Shown: piece after piece, positions 23,545 to 35,863 of the stretch
Position numbering within the stretch: the stretch's first letter is position 1
How the letters are laid out: every line of letters starts with the position of its first letter
Source: Saxidomus purpurata
Taxonomy: Eukaryota; Mollusca; Bivalvia; Venerida; Veneridae
Assembly: GCA_022818135.1 (NCBI GenBank)
Contig: JAFMSR010000018.1
Location: 2,634,268 to 2,698,267 of the forward strand
Length of the DNA stretch: 64,000 nt
Reading direction: 5' to 3'
Notes under the pieces: generated by a model
What the model was told of the DNA's origin: nothing
The model's database searches: none
What the model saw: the letters and a program-made list of their open reading frames with translations, nothing else
Made by a program: the position numbers and the translations under genes

Positions 23545-26225
23545 TCGTTAGGAAACATTTTCACAATAATGTAATTTCTTGCAATTGCGTTTTAGTTTCT
23601 GAGGTACCCTGCATCCCATGAATCTCTTCATATTCATAGACAGCAAGGCGTAGATATTTGTTCTATGTCTTTCTTAGATTTGTCGTTCAGATGTTTGTTC
23701 GTGCTCAGATCATATGCATTGGTGAACTGATTCGATTATTTTTTCCACTAATTGGCCTTGCAATAGAAAAAAATTAAGTTACATGTAATTTAGGATAGAG
23801 TCCGATGTTGTTAATCCAGTTAAAACACTTAAATGTGTATGGGTTATAACATAATCAAAATGAGAAATAATTAATCTTAAAACACCTTTTTATTCTTTTC
23901 ATTCTAATTAGCTCGCATCTTTACACAGTGTTTAACTACTTTAAAATTTGTAGTACTGTTTAATAGCCTCTTTCATTACTATCTGGTTTACCACAGAAAT
24001 ACTACATGCTGTTTTAGTTATTCAAACAGAAGTAAGCATCAGGTGGAAAACAATTGCGCCTCACTCATAGAGCGCCTCACTCATAGAGCGCCTCACTCAT
24101 TATCAAATTTCCGTTTTTAATATAAAGTAAAATGAATCGATTCAATATACTTGGCAGATTTTACAAGAACTTGATAAAGTTAGATAATTATCAATAAAAT
24201 AAAACGAAGTGTATGTCCTACTGTGTAAAACCTGCTGTAGTTGCATTCAGCGCGCTGAAGGGGATCCAAATAGTGCGTTTTAGGCTAAAACATGACAGTA
24301 CTATCAATACTTATTTCGATTAGTACAAAAGATTTTTAATTTACAGTTCGACTGGTTTGTTTTCTTTTAATAAAAAGTGAGGCTTTTTCATGTGATAGTC
24401 CATGAATTGACAATAATTGCATAATGTTGTTGTTTTTTTGCCGACGGCTCCATTCTATTTTGTGGTCTTTTATAAATATTTGCTTTTTTATTATTTAATT
24501 GTTTAATTGGTCTGATACAATGTATATTTGTGTTTTGTATCTGACCTGACTGTCACTCATTGAAAACACTTTGGAAAAAGATAAATTAATAACTGTTATT
24601 TAATATATTTGCGTTGATCACATGCTTTACATTAATTATGCTATTATTAGATATTTTGTAATATTGATTAAAATTTAGTAATGTTAGGGGACCTCAGCCC
24701 TTTCCATGTCTATGATGATGCAAAATAACGTCACTTTTTCAATCACCATAGCTAAACTTTGGCACATTGATCATGCTAAAAGATTCACTGCAATTGTATA
24801 TGAGAAGAATCCTTTGAAAAGAAGTCATTCCTCTTAGTTACGAATATTCAAGAACATAATCTAAGAATCGAAGGCTCAGGAGGTTATACGTTTGTGGTTT
24901 CTTACTACATTAACCTTTTAAAAGTGGTTTGTATTGCTAGCATGAACAGGTGAAATTGTTTATTCTGAAAGATGCTCCAAACTTGCGAAATAAATTCATT
25001 TATTCAAGGAAAAGGTTACATTACTCAAAACCAATTTCTGTGCTTATCATTATCAACAATTCACACTTATTACTGATTTATCAATATGGTACGCCGATCT
25101 ACAAGAAAAGAGGTTTTTTTTATTTTGATTCGTTTGGCATATCAACTGTCTAATTGTTTCTAATTTGTACAAACATATTATATAGCAGCTACAGACAAAT
25201 TTTTACTTTATCATCGGATAGGCAATGACAGATGTCATGTGAATATTGTAAAGTAACTTAAGCATTTTAGGGAAAAGGGCAGTAAAAGCGTTCATTCAGA
25301 ATGTATCCGTTCTTCAAAATTAATCAATACCGTCTTCCGTGCCATTACCATCTTTCGCCAGTGTCATTACCATCTTCCTCATGATGTTACTAAAATACGA
25401 GACAAAAATATAGTATTCGTGATGTACAGAGCCTGACATTGTGCCAAAGTCTAAAAGACAGCTGGAATTTGATTTCTAATCTTCTTTTCTAAATGATGTT
25501 TCTATATATATCTGATGGCGTTAAAAACGAAACGAAACTCTCATTAATGTGCCACTTCGCCTTATCTTATTCTACTTTCGTATCTATTTTTTACCTATAC
25601 AGTTAACCTGTAAAACTGGTGAAGACATACAAAGTTTAATTCAGTCATTTAACAGTACATCAGTTTAAATGTGCTTTTGTATCACTTTCAAGTTACAAAC
25701 CTTTGACTTTACCTTTTCACATTTCAGAGTATCAATGTCAAGTATTTTGAAATCTTTGTTGATGTCATTTGCAATGTAATTAACATTGTGGGCTATATAG
25801 TTTTAATTTAAACATTCGTTATAATTGTAGTGGAATGTGACATTTATGCTAAATTTTGTGGTGCATATCTTTAGCGCCCGTGTCCCTGTGTGGTTTGTGT
25901 ATTTCATTCAAATCACGTACTCATGAAATGTAATATCATACAGTGGTTTACATCCTTATTTATACGTTCAGTAAGACAAATGATCAAGGTATCACGGTGA
26001 CAACTATTAGGGGCTCATGGCATAGTGGCAAAGTCCCATTTACAAAAATTAGTGAGCCATACTTTTTGTATTGAAAGGAGTTAAAGCCATAAGAAAAAGT
26101 AATTTGATGATTAAATAAACACTTATCATTAACATAAGTTTGGCGGTAACAAAACATTATGTTGATAGATTTTGAGCCTTTTACGTATTAAAATATTAAA
26201 ACCATTAAAAAAAAATGAACACGCA
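23545..26225. other. No gene; two minor repeats inside
   Basis: AT-rich DNA with no gene that I can support. A 17-bp tandem repeat lies at 24056-24100 and a 14-base palindrome (ttcagcgcgctgaa) at 24246-24259. A loose 'cattaccatctt' duplication lies near 25340-25375. Confidence 0.5.
24056..24100. repeat. 17-bp tandem repeat, 2.6 copies
   Basis: The unit gcgcctcactcatagag is repeated exactly twice and then partially. The copies are identical, so the expansion is recent compared with the diverged blocks around it. Confidence 0.85.
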
Positions 26226-26229
26226 AGAG

Positions 26230-26700
26230 TATTTTATTAACATTTTTCTTTCGGTATTATCCCATTAAAAGGTGCCAAACAGATTAAACTGTTAAATTAG
26301 AGACCGGATTCAATCTAGCAATTATCTTTGGGTGGTTGCTATTCTTTGTGCAAAGTAACACATACAGAGCTCGGCTTTAAGATACATTAATTGTTTTCTC
26401 TCAAGTGTTTACTGATAGAATACTTAAGATAAACTAATTTTACGTATTGGTGGGAAGGAATGTAATTTAAAATAGCAGGAGGTCTTAATTAACGCAGTGT
26501 AAGACATAATACGTAACAAACTGTGAGCTACAGAAAAGGATTTTTCTATTGATATGAATAGTTTTTGTTGTTGTTGTATTTGTGCATTATCTAGTGTGCA
26601 ACTAATGCCTCAATCAAAATTCTGATCGGATTTGTCTTCCTACTTTCAATTTAAAAACTCTTTCCATGAAATAAATTTTTGTACTGTGATTCATTACATA
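26230..26700. repeat. Duplicated block c, copy 1
   Basis: It aligns to 40540-41000 and more weakly to 49900-50070, 54105-54365 and 62130-62295. Anchors are 'ctttcggtattatcc' (shared with 49930 and 62148), 'tgggtggttgc.attct' and 'aa.gt.acacatacag' (shared with 40625), 'agaatacttaagataa' (shared with 40726), 'tggtggga' and 'attc.g.tcggatttg' (shared with 40896 and 54199). It is non-coding. Confidence 0.6.
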
Positions 26701-26743
26701 CTTGCACCAGGACAAAACAACAACTACAACAACAACAACAACA
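26565..26743. repeat. Inverted TTG / CAA microsatellites
   Basis: A TTG run at 26565-26578 faces a CAA run at about 26717-26743. The arms ttgttgttgttgta and tacaacaacaacaa can pair over at least 14 bases around a 146-nt loop. The CAA run supplies the glutamine stretch in the overlapping 233-codon frame. Confidence 0.75.
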
Positions 26744-27380
26744 GAGTCGGACATTGTACATTTTGTGTAGCTTACTATTAAAGGCGTATGGAGAACCGTT
26801 TAAATATATATCGTTTTGGATTAATATCCATGATATATGTTTATCATCGGTTTTATTACAGATACTCGTATATCCGTGTCATTCGCTTCGTTACCTTCTT
26901 TGCATTATCAGATTATATCATAAAAGAGTTATGGATAACTCCCTAACTTGTCTACACGATAATGGTTTGATTCTGTTGCATGTACTATCATTTATCAACG
27001 AAAACACATTACAGTCAATACTGTTAGCGAAGACCTCTGACCGGAAGAAGCTATGGCGGTCCTTGTTGACAGGTGGCCTTTATTCACAGGTGTTTTCACA
27101 AAAAATTAACAGTGCAAATATTTTTCCTTGTTCGTTTTTATTATCCCAGGCTGATCTGTGTTCGCATAGATCCAATTGCATTATGTTTATCTCAACTAAG
27201 CTGATCATAAATCATTGGCATTGCCTTTGCACATTTAATTATTTCATTGAAGTAAAATATTTTTTTAGAACTAAATCTGGACTAAAACTTATACTTATCA
27301 GGACTGTGAACAACCAAATTGATTTAGATACGCCATGTTTTATTCATACCCTGTCTTACACCAGCTCTATCTATTGGTAA
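26679..27380 (+). CDS. Unrecognised 233-codon open frame
   Basis: This is the longest open frame in the window. Assuming random AT-rich sequence, I estimate that a stop-free run of this length is unlikely in 64 kb, so it deserves mention. It has no ATG near its start: the frame opens at TTG after an in-frame TGA at 26667, and the first ATG is about codon 89 (MDNSLTCLHDNG). Near the start is a glutamine run (QQLQQQQQQ) made by a CAA microsatellite. The rest is leucine-, isoleucine- and cysteine-rich with no domain that I recognise. The stretch encoding TGGLYSQV comes from DNA (aggtggcctttattcacagg) resembling the end of a molluscan transposon. A chance frame or decayed element is the more likely reading. 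Confidence 0.2.
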   Translation: MYCDSLHTCTRTKQQLQQQQQQSRTLYILCSLLLKAYGEPFKYISFWINIHDICLSSVLLQILVYPCHSLRYLLCIIRLYHKRVMDNSLTCLHDNGLILLHVLSFINENTLQSILLAKTSDRKKLWRSLLTGGLYSQVFSQKINSANIFPCSFLLSQADLCSHRSNCIMFISTKLIINHWHCLCTFNYFIEVKYFFRTKSGLKLILIRTVNNQIDLDTPCFIHTLSYTSSIYW

Positions 27381-27384
27381 ACAA

Positions 27385-29160
27385 ATCATGGCATAATAAC
27401 TGCCGACTGATATAGTCTTGGAAATTGTCAGCGGAGCGACACTGTTTAACCAAGATAATCATTAGTACATTTGAATTTAATGCTGTGCCGGCTGGTGTGT
27501 TTGCAGTTGAGAGTGTCACTGACTGATGGACGTACACAGTTGACAGTTGAAATTATTCGTTTGGAATATATCGGAACTCATTATAACCACGTATCATTAA
27601 CAGGTAATCAACTTGAAGTATTGCTTGGATATATCACACATCCATTGTCAATATATATCATTATGGTATTATTAAATAAGTACAAATATATATTCTATAT
27701 TTAATGAAATATTCTTAGCAAGTTTTATTTTGCTAAGGCAAGGTAGTTGCAACGTGTTACATGTAAACAACATTAAAAATCAATCGCATGTCTATGCAAA
27801 ATCGAATTGTATTTTTAGAAAATACCTTAGCAAATCTTCGAATCAGCATATGCATCTGTTTATTCTTGGAGTTTTGCAGCAGGTAATGCATTAGACTGTG
27901 TTGCACTGTGCTTGATTTATGTTGATTGTTTCGCGATTATTCGTAAATAGTTCTGCTTTCATATGAACACAGACACGTTGAGGTTACCTTTGTTGTTATA
28001 GTTTCTACCTGTTGAGACCAGCGAATTTATCATAATCAGGACCTTGCTTCAGAACAAGTGGGACCCATTTTGACCAAGAAAACCCATGCAGTCAGAAAAA
28101 GTATCTGTTATAAACGTTCACAGTTTACCATTACTAATACTGCTGTATTCACTCTTTTTATTCTACTGCTAATTCCAATGTCATATACAGCATCCATTAT
28201 GTTGAACAAAACCGAAAAATACTGTTTAGATTACGTATTTGTTCATTGAATTATTACTTGTTTACTTTCTTAGTAAGAATTACTTGTTTACTATCCTAGT
28301 AATAGGTCGAACCTAGATAAACCAACATTACAGAGAAAATTGTTGACGCATGTTGCAACAGTTACTGTTTGTTTTGTGCTCGTTTAAAATCCAGCTGTTT
28401 GAAAATCAAATAGTTTCTCATTATCTTTAATTTCTTTGATCTCCTCATTGGGCGTAATTTGATCTATCCAGAAATCTAGATCAGATGCCTTTTCTTCTTT
28501 GAAATTAAACTCATTTACTTGTTTGTTTGTTTATTTTTGACACTGTTTCAACGTTGTTTATTAGATTTTCATGCATTTTAGATGCTTGTTTTCTCATGTT
28601 ATTGCCACTAATGGCTTTGTAGAGTAGTATAATACGTCATTTATTGCTACCTTTCGTTTGATCATTTTATTACGAAATGTATTTAAATACTACATTCTAG
28701 TTTGCTCTCATATGATTTAAAGATAAAATGTTGTGATTTATAACAAAACAAGATTACCTAAAATTTGTTTTCTAGTTCTGCAATCTGTATCCGGGATATG
28801 AAAACTTTACAGTTTTTTTTTAATTCTGTATAAAACATGCTCGATATATAACAAACCGATTTGTTTGTATCATTTCTATATCAGATGCATATTTTGTCAG
28901 AATATCCTACACATAAAACATTCTTCTTAATTCAATACTCCTTCATTTTCCTATGAAAAAAAATCTCAGTTGCTCGACATAATATTAGGCCTCAATGGTA
29001 GACAATATCTAGCAACCTTTATTTGTACTTAATCACATGATTTGTTCTGTGCATTTAGGCGTCTTTGTGAGTATGTGTATGTTTTGCCTTGAATTTTGTT
29101 GAAAATTAAGGGGAGACCCAGAGGGAACTTAATTTATGTTAAAAAAATTTTGAATTGACT
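27385..29160. other. No gene; one short tandem repeat
   Basis: A 77-codon frame (27471-27704) and a 63-codon frame (28058-28249) have no recognisable motif. The only structured item is the 26-bp duplication at 28253-28304. Confidence 0.5.
28253..28304. repeat. 26-bp tandem duplication
   Basis: Two adjacent units, 28253-28278 and 28279-28304, both begin attacttgtttact and both contain agtaa. They differ at only three or four positions, so the duplication is fairly recent. Confidence 0.8.
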
Positions 29161-29165
29161 TTTTG

Positions 29166-29588
29166 TTAAAGTGGAGTTATGCACATTTTTTTCAAGAAAC
29201 AATCCAGCTGAAACAGGTGTGTGTAAAAAGGGAAGAGAAAATAATAGCTTTTAACCCAATATACCAAACTGCTACCAGTACGAGATAATAACTTTCCAAA
29301 TATTACTTTTCTTATTTTGACTGGGAGAATCGATTAAAAAATGCATACATGAGCTGCTTCCCTTCCACTGCCGAAATCTCTACCAAAAACTCAAGGGAGA
29401 TCACTGCGAAGAAAGGAACTATTATCTTATTTATCCAATGTTTTCATTTCTAAAGCACCAACTTCAAGTACTAATGCGGCATTATCATTAGTTTAACACA
29501 TTTAAATGCACAGCAACCGAACTTTGCTTTTATAAAACTGTCACCAAACTGTACTTTGTGCAGTAAGATGAGCATAATGTCACTTTAA
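29166..29588 (-). mobile_element. TTAA-type MITE, family 1, copy 2
   Basis: A 423-bp non-autonomous element bounded by TTAA on both sides (29166-29169 and 29585-29588). The terminal inverted repeats start TTAAAGTGGAGTTATGCACAT at the left and, read inward, TTAAAGTGACATTATGCTCAT at the right. They match at about 19 of 24 positions. The body is the reverse complement of 3463-3903, with small indels. There is no open frame for a transposase. TTAA targets are typical of piggyBac-like elements; that assignment is an inference. Confidence 0.75.
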
Positions 29589-29762
29589 GTGTCGCACAAT
29601 AAAACTTTATAATCTGAATATTAAATGGAACAATGACAATATTTCATCCTAAGGAGGTCACTGGTGAGATTTTGATTTTGCACTTCCGGAAATATACATT
29701 TGTTATATTTTAAAAATATGCAGTATTCTAATATGCCTACGGTATATTTCTATAGTCAGTTC

Positions 29763-29791
29763 GAGTGCATTAATATGATTAAAGCACTCGG
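29763..29791. repeat. 7-bp stem beside the 30-kb element
   Basis: cgagtgc and gcactcg flank a 15-nt AT-rich loop. The right half (gattaaagcactcg) resembles the 'cgataaagcactcc' string at the other end of the neighbouring element near 30530, so it may mark that element's left limit. Confidence 0.35.
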
Positions 29792-29984
29792 AAAAGTAGG
29801 CGGAGTTTCGGACATGGAAATAGCTCCTTCATACTTTTCTAATTTACTCCCGCTCAAAAATAAAATATAGAAATGGAAATAATTCGTATAAATACATCAG
29901 TCGCATGAAAAAGATTTGTTTAAGAACCTAAATTTATTTTTGATTACGTCAAGTAAGCCTTAGAATACCCTCACCTTGCTTTCC

Positions 29985-30570
29985 TTAAAAATTCAGGATT
30001 AACAGTCATACAATGTTTTGATTCCGGGAGACAAAACTATGAATGAAAATGTTTACGTCATCACACTGACGTCATTACTCCATGTTAAAACGTTGTACAG
30101 TTCAATTAACGGTACGCGTTTAAATCGATTGGCTGCTTTGTTAGGTTCTGAATCTGACGTCTTCTGCATAATGTCAGTCAGGTATTTCTTTTTATTTTTA
30201 TGTATTAAATGATTGAAATAAAATAAGTTTGTATAATATAGTTTTTTTGATATCTTGAATGGTTACCCGAATAGGGGAGTGAATTCCAACAGCTACTATT
30301 TATGCTGTTTTCACATTACCGCCGAACTGAAAAAAGGTCCGTAGTAGTTACGATGTTTTTAAAAATTCGGCTTCTAAGAATCGAAATAGTCTATGTCTTG
30401 GGGTGCTTTATCGAAATTGAGCATTTCCCGTCGGTAATGTGCCTGCGTAATGATTCACTCGGGCTTCGCCCTCGTGAATTATTCCGCCAGGCGCTCACCT
30501 CCGGGGAATGCTTCAATTTCGATAAAGCACTCCAAGCCATAGATTATTTCTTAAATAAACTAAAGCACAC
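29985..30570 (+). repeat. Unclassified interspersed element, copy 2, with terminal palindrome
   Basis: It is the inverse of 16235-16720 over about 29985-30435. It then continues into a GC-richer palindrome (30387-30544) that the other copy lacks. The 90-codon frame at 30302-30574 runs across the palindrome and reads as repeat DNA, not as a protein. The 64-codon frame at 30018-30212 is not conserved in the 16-kb copy. Confidence 0.6.
30387..30544. repeat. 158-nt palindrome able to form a long hairpin
   Basis: The outer arms 30387-30432 and 30500-30544 are about 85-90% complementary and share the exact core gtgctttatcgaaattga against its inverse. The inner part 30441-30490 is itself palindromic: cctgcg..gattcac.cgggc pairs with gccc..gtgaattattccgccagg around the tip ttc. 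The whole folds as one hairpin of about 75 paired positions. The GC content of the tip is far above the surrounding DNA. Confidence 0.85.
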
Positions 30571-30579
30571 ATAGGAATA

Positions 30580-33500
30580 TTGTAGTGCAAACAGATTACT
30601 CATTTTTCGAGAATTTCTTTTTTTGACCTCATATTTTGTGACTAAATTGACAAATTTTCCAACATGCAAAAATGGGGGAAGGGATACAAAAATAGTTATT
30701 TCTCAAAAAATTGTTTTAAGATATCCACTTAATTCAAACTTTACTACTGTGATAATTGTAAGGATATAGAGACACAGTAATAACAAATTCCTGTTACAGT
30801 TCTTTGTTACAGACATATGCCGTGATATCTCAAAAGTTAGTCGGAACATAAAAAACACATTTTTTGTGTGTTTTTATTGAATTTCTTTCTTATATGCACA
30901 TCAACCCCCATTTTTTATTTTTGTGATATAAAACAAAGGTCTTAATCATAATGTAGGCAAAATTTCTAAAAAACCTTGCTTTTCCTTTATCATGAAAAAA
31001 TCATTTATCAAAAATTGAAAACTGTTGTTACAATGAATTTTAGTAAAGTGGGTAGGGTAATGATAAGGAAAGTAAGATTGATTCAAATGTTGACCAAATA
31101 CCACAGTAACTATCCCTAATTTTTCATCTTAAAGTATGACATATTACATTAGAATGGATGGAAAATTGATAACTATTCTGAAAAACACACTACATACATA
31201 AAAATTTACGATACCCGAATTCTAGCTAAATCTGCATTTAGCATTTAGCACCTCGCTTTGATGGTGTATCAATACAGATCAATATTGCGAAACAGTTAAG
31301 TCATCGACCTCTTGATTAATTTTCCAGAAAATAACTAGCAGTATGGTAGTCTCTATAAAAAGTAGGGTCAATAAAATGTCTTGTTATTATGATTTTCAGC
31401 AGTGACCCCCTTAAGATAGAAAATATTTGAATTTACATGTATATGTCGAGAAAACATTTCGATACTGTAAAATCTAGTTGGTTTTTGCCAAGGCCGTAGT
31501 TCTTTTTTACATCGCAGTTATAACTTTTAGAAGACTAGCTTTATGTTTGTCTCTTTACTAAAATCTGAGTCCTCGAACTCCTGGATAAAAAAGTAAAATG
31601 ATTTTCAGAGGGTGTCCTCAGGAAAATGACATCAATGCTACAGTGTTAGTGCGCTATTTAAGATAACTTTGCGCTGACATTTTATTAAATTGTTGTATGT
31701 CATAATTAATCGTTGTAATTTGATAATCATTTTAATCAAGTAAATGGAATACCGTCTAGGAAGAAATTATATGCATCATAAAACTGCATGGAAAATTCAT
31801 GAAACGTCTACACAGCAACTGTGATCTGTAACAGTTGTAAAATTCTTTCAATATGACAAACCTTAGAAATACGTTGTGACTAATATTTGGAATGCAGACT
31901 AAATTGTTATCTGTAATGTTTCATGTCTAAACTGTCTGGTTTTAAGTACAGGGGTGACTGTTTTGTAATATTGATTTTTTTCCATGGTTTATGCCGTTTT
32001 AAGTGGTCGAAATACTAAAGGTTCAGTTTGTATCTTACATTAGTTTTTGTCCATAAAATAAGCGCAGAACACATGATTTATATTTTAGAAACTCTTAGAA
32101 TTTTCTGTTTCGTAGTTTAATCATCTACATGAAAAAGTGTTGTTCTACTCTAATGTGGAATTAAAATTCGCGTTATTTTGTGTTTTTGTTACATATTTAA
32201 TACTCTGCATGTATCATGAAATTGCGAAAGTGTATATTTTGACACATCTATGCTGCCGCTCTACAAATATCTCAACTACTGTTGATACGGGAGCTAAGAC
32301 CAAAGAAAAAAACGCATTTTGAAATGCCGAAAAGGTAAAAAATATCGAAAGTAACGTTCTTGACAGAAAATAATGACGTTTACGAGTAGATAGGATGAAA
32401 TATTTCAAAAACTGATTTCTGTTCTTGTTAAGCCAGATTTTATCATGTTTTATTTCCTGATAAGTTCTGCTGCTGAATATTAATTTACGATGACATTCAA
32501 GATGTCTGGATGCAATAGCTGTAGTATGCATAACGAAACACTGGCATATCTCCGTTCTGTCATTTCTTATTAATCACTGACGGAATAACGTTCATCAGCA
32601 ATCATTCAATCATACGGATATATTGTTCAGTCAAAAGTGGAGGGAAACTTACTTCAGTTGCTTACAATGCTTAGATTAGAGATCATACCAGCTGCTTGTA
32701 TATATCAGAAACAAAACAACTTGTAGTTTTAAAATGTTCTTAAAATTTAGAAACTGTAAAACTCATAGGGCTGTGATATGTTTTCCTTGATCAATCTTAT
32801 TGCATAAATACAAATTCAACCCATTTTGTCTATGGACAATACTGGAGAACACGGTGACACATTCCCATACGATGGTATCGTATATGTTACTTTCTAGCAG
32901 TTTTTCACATGCTAAAGTTCAGTAAATTATAAGAAATAAAAGCCAAAGGTTAAAGGGTTACAATTCATCGTCACATATACCGCTGCAATATATGCTAATT
33001 ATTCCTCAATGTACTTTCTTGATCCTCTGTAAAATGTCTCTTTATGTGCATAGACCTTTTTCTATTCTGTCTGTTACGCTTTAGCGATGAAGTCTCTTAC
33101 AGACTTACAAGTGTTTTCTTTATAGTTTCAAAATTAATATGTGCAAAATGCATTCTCGACTTAGACGGAATTGCAATTGTGTTCAATGTGTACAAAAATG
33201 TACCTGTTAGTTTTGTCTTTATGCAAATATAATTAAATCTTTACGGATAGTCCAGGAATCCAATATGATGTCTTCTACTTCTGGTGAAATCGTTTAAGTC
33301 AGTAACACCACCTGTGTTTCTTATAACTGTTGCAGTAATTATTGATATACTGTATACACCGTTCACTTTACCCAATAGATACTGCCATCAATATCGACGT
33401 TTTTCTCGTTTGAGATTCTGGTATCTTCTGATTTACTATCTTATTTATGAATTTCAAAATATGAGGATGGAAATTGTTTGTAGTAATGCGACCATATGAT

Positions 33501-35430
33501 TGTTTTAATGTAACATTAAAAATAATTCTTCTTTAGATTGGTAAAGTGCCATTTAATAAAGTATGATCACTGTATGACTAATTGGTTGAAGAATATTAAA
33601 GCATTGCTATTGTGCTCCTGGGACTTTGACGTTTATTTCAAACTAATAAAGCAAGAAACACATCTTAAAGTATGGCAGTATGGTTATAAATATAACGAAA
33701 TACATCTACAATGTATACTCATCAATTCACTGTTATATATGCATATCGCCGTTTGTTTACTGACTGTAACAGCTCTTGTCAACATCTGAGACAGATTAGT
33801 CAATTTTGTGAATCAAAATTACTGTTTCCGCATTTTGCATGTTGTATGTGTATGCATATGATGAATGATGTCTGATTTTGCATACAATGATATATTAAAG
33901 CATATGACGAATACTGCACCGTATGCAGGTGAAGTTTTCATACGTTGGGAATAACTTACAAATTACTAGTTGTTGCAAATGTAATGATAATGACAGTGAC
34001 ATTTTTATGTGGAATGACAACAGATAGTTCTTATTTGCTCAATTAAACAGTAAGCGCAGTTGACTAGCATTTTTATGAAATAAGTGTTGAATTAGATATT
34101 TCATTAATGTCAAAACAGTTGGTGATGGTTACTATCATAGTCCAATTTTCAAATTATTTTGGGAAATTGGTCTCTTTCTAATAAAAAATATCAACTGATT
34201 AATAAACTTGTAATAGTCTGTCCCATGTTCAGAAACTGATACAGTTCGTCCTTGACAACGAGTTAAAGGACAAATATCGCAATTACATGCTAAATAGTCA
34301 CTGTAGCTGCTTCTCTTGTTGTATAGGTATGATCGGTTTCTTGTGCCGAATCAAAAACAGTACATTGAACTGAAAATACTGAACTGAATCTACAACGACG
34401 TTAAAAGACTTTTGACATATTATTTCTTTACTTTTAAAGAGTTTCATAATTCAGACTTAAAGATAAGATATTAATTTTTAAAAGTGCTTGGCTAAAACTG
34501 CCTTCCAAGGAGCTTTTTCGAATGTTTTTTTGTTGGGAGAGAAACATTTTCATAATTTTCTTCATAAACTGTTGTCTATGATTGAATTTGCTAATGTTTG
34601 GGGAAACTATTCATTGACAGGAAAATGTGTTTCCAGATTGTGTAATAAGAAACAATGTAAAAGTATATGTGCTTTCAATTTGAAATTTATTTCACTCTGA
34701 CCAATTAGAACTTGTACTCGTTTGTATTTTAATCGTTTTACATGAATGATTCCACCATCTTTGCTTTCATTTGTCAACGGCTATAAGATTATTAGTATAT
34801 GCTGAGTTTCGCAGCCTAATGCTTGTGTTTTTTTTTAAATCTGTTTGTTATTACTTAGAGTAAAAGGTAGTGTTTATGTATATAGAATGCCATAATATCG
34901 ATGCAAAATGTTTACAAATTATTTGCTAATTCAGTAGAAGCCACTTACCCTTTGTTAAGTTTTGGTGGTCATACAAAATTGCTTGTTTGAGAATATTTGT
35001 TTATTTTTAGTCTAAACGCATGTGTTTCAAACAAAGTTAACCTTATCAGTTTCATACTACTCTTACTAATCTAATTTGCTTATTGTCAGTCAAATATCAT
35101 AATTATAGTCTATGCTTACCCTTTTTCTAGATGTTTATTTGTATACAACAAATCTTTTTCTGCTCAGATTTAGGGAAAACCATGGCTTTAGTAATGCGGC
35201 GTTTCAATGATGATAATAATGTCACATGCACTTTTTTGTGTAATATGTGATTGACAATAACTCTTTATTTCTTTGGCCCGTTGTACCTTTTTAATAACCG
35301 TAACGGTTGCCCTCAATTTACGTTTTATGTTTCCATTGTTGTTTATTATGCCTTGTTTTCGTTTGACATCAGTTGGCAGATATATTGTGTCCGTTTTTAT
35401 TATAATATTTATAATCAGTCTCAAAACATA
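30580..35430. other. Gene-free AT-rich stretch
   Basis: Nearly 5 kb with no gene, no repeat partner that I could find, and only short frames on either strand. The longest (105 codons, minus, 32214-32531) overlaps a 61-codon plus frame and has no recognisable content. Confidence 0.5.
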
Positions 35431-35433
35431 CGC

Positions 35434-35500
35434 TTTACTAAAATAATGGAACTCTTTTTTACTATCTTTTTTTACTAAAATAATGGAACAGCTTTTTTTC
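35434..35500. repeat. Two-copy ~37-bp tandem repeat
   Basis: 'tttactaaaataatggaac' occurs at about 35434 and again at about 35471, each followed by a T run. It is a simple local duplication. Confidence 0.75.
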
Positions 35501-35863
35501 AGGAGCTAAGCCTACTGACATTTGTATAGTGGTTTTCCAAAAACAGTTGTTTATCGTTACCAATTTACGTCAGGTGTTATTGTTTAACATATTTCATGAT
35601 TAGCACAGACAGGCAAGAGACTATATCCTGGGAAGATATCAATTAAATATAATGAACAAAAATTGAACAGTGTCCAACTATTAATAAAAAGATACGGCGC
35701 GTTAAATCTCTTTAGAAAATAAATTGAGCAAATCAGCGTAACAAAAACTCATCAAATATCATGAACATCACTCAGGATTTATCGCTAGGAGATTCTACCA
35801 GTGTAACAGTATATCAATAGTTGTTTGTGTTGTTACAATTTATATGACATGCGAAATATACAC

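Noticed and set aside
24056..24100. CRISPR-like array
   Set aside because: The units are contiguous with no spacers, and the sequence is eukaryotic.
30302..30574. 90-codon frame with a varied composition
   Set aside because: It is read-through of the 158-nt palindrome; the variety comes from the GC-rich repeat.
32214..32531. 105-codon minus-strand frame
   Set aside because: It overlaps a plus-strand frame, has no motif, and is within chance length.
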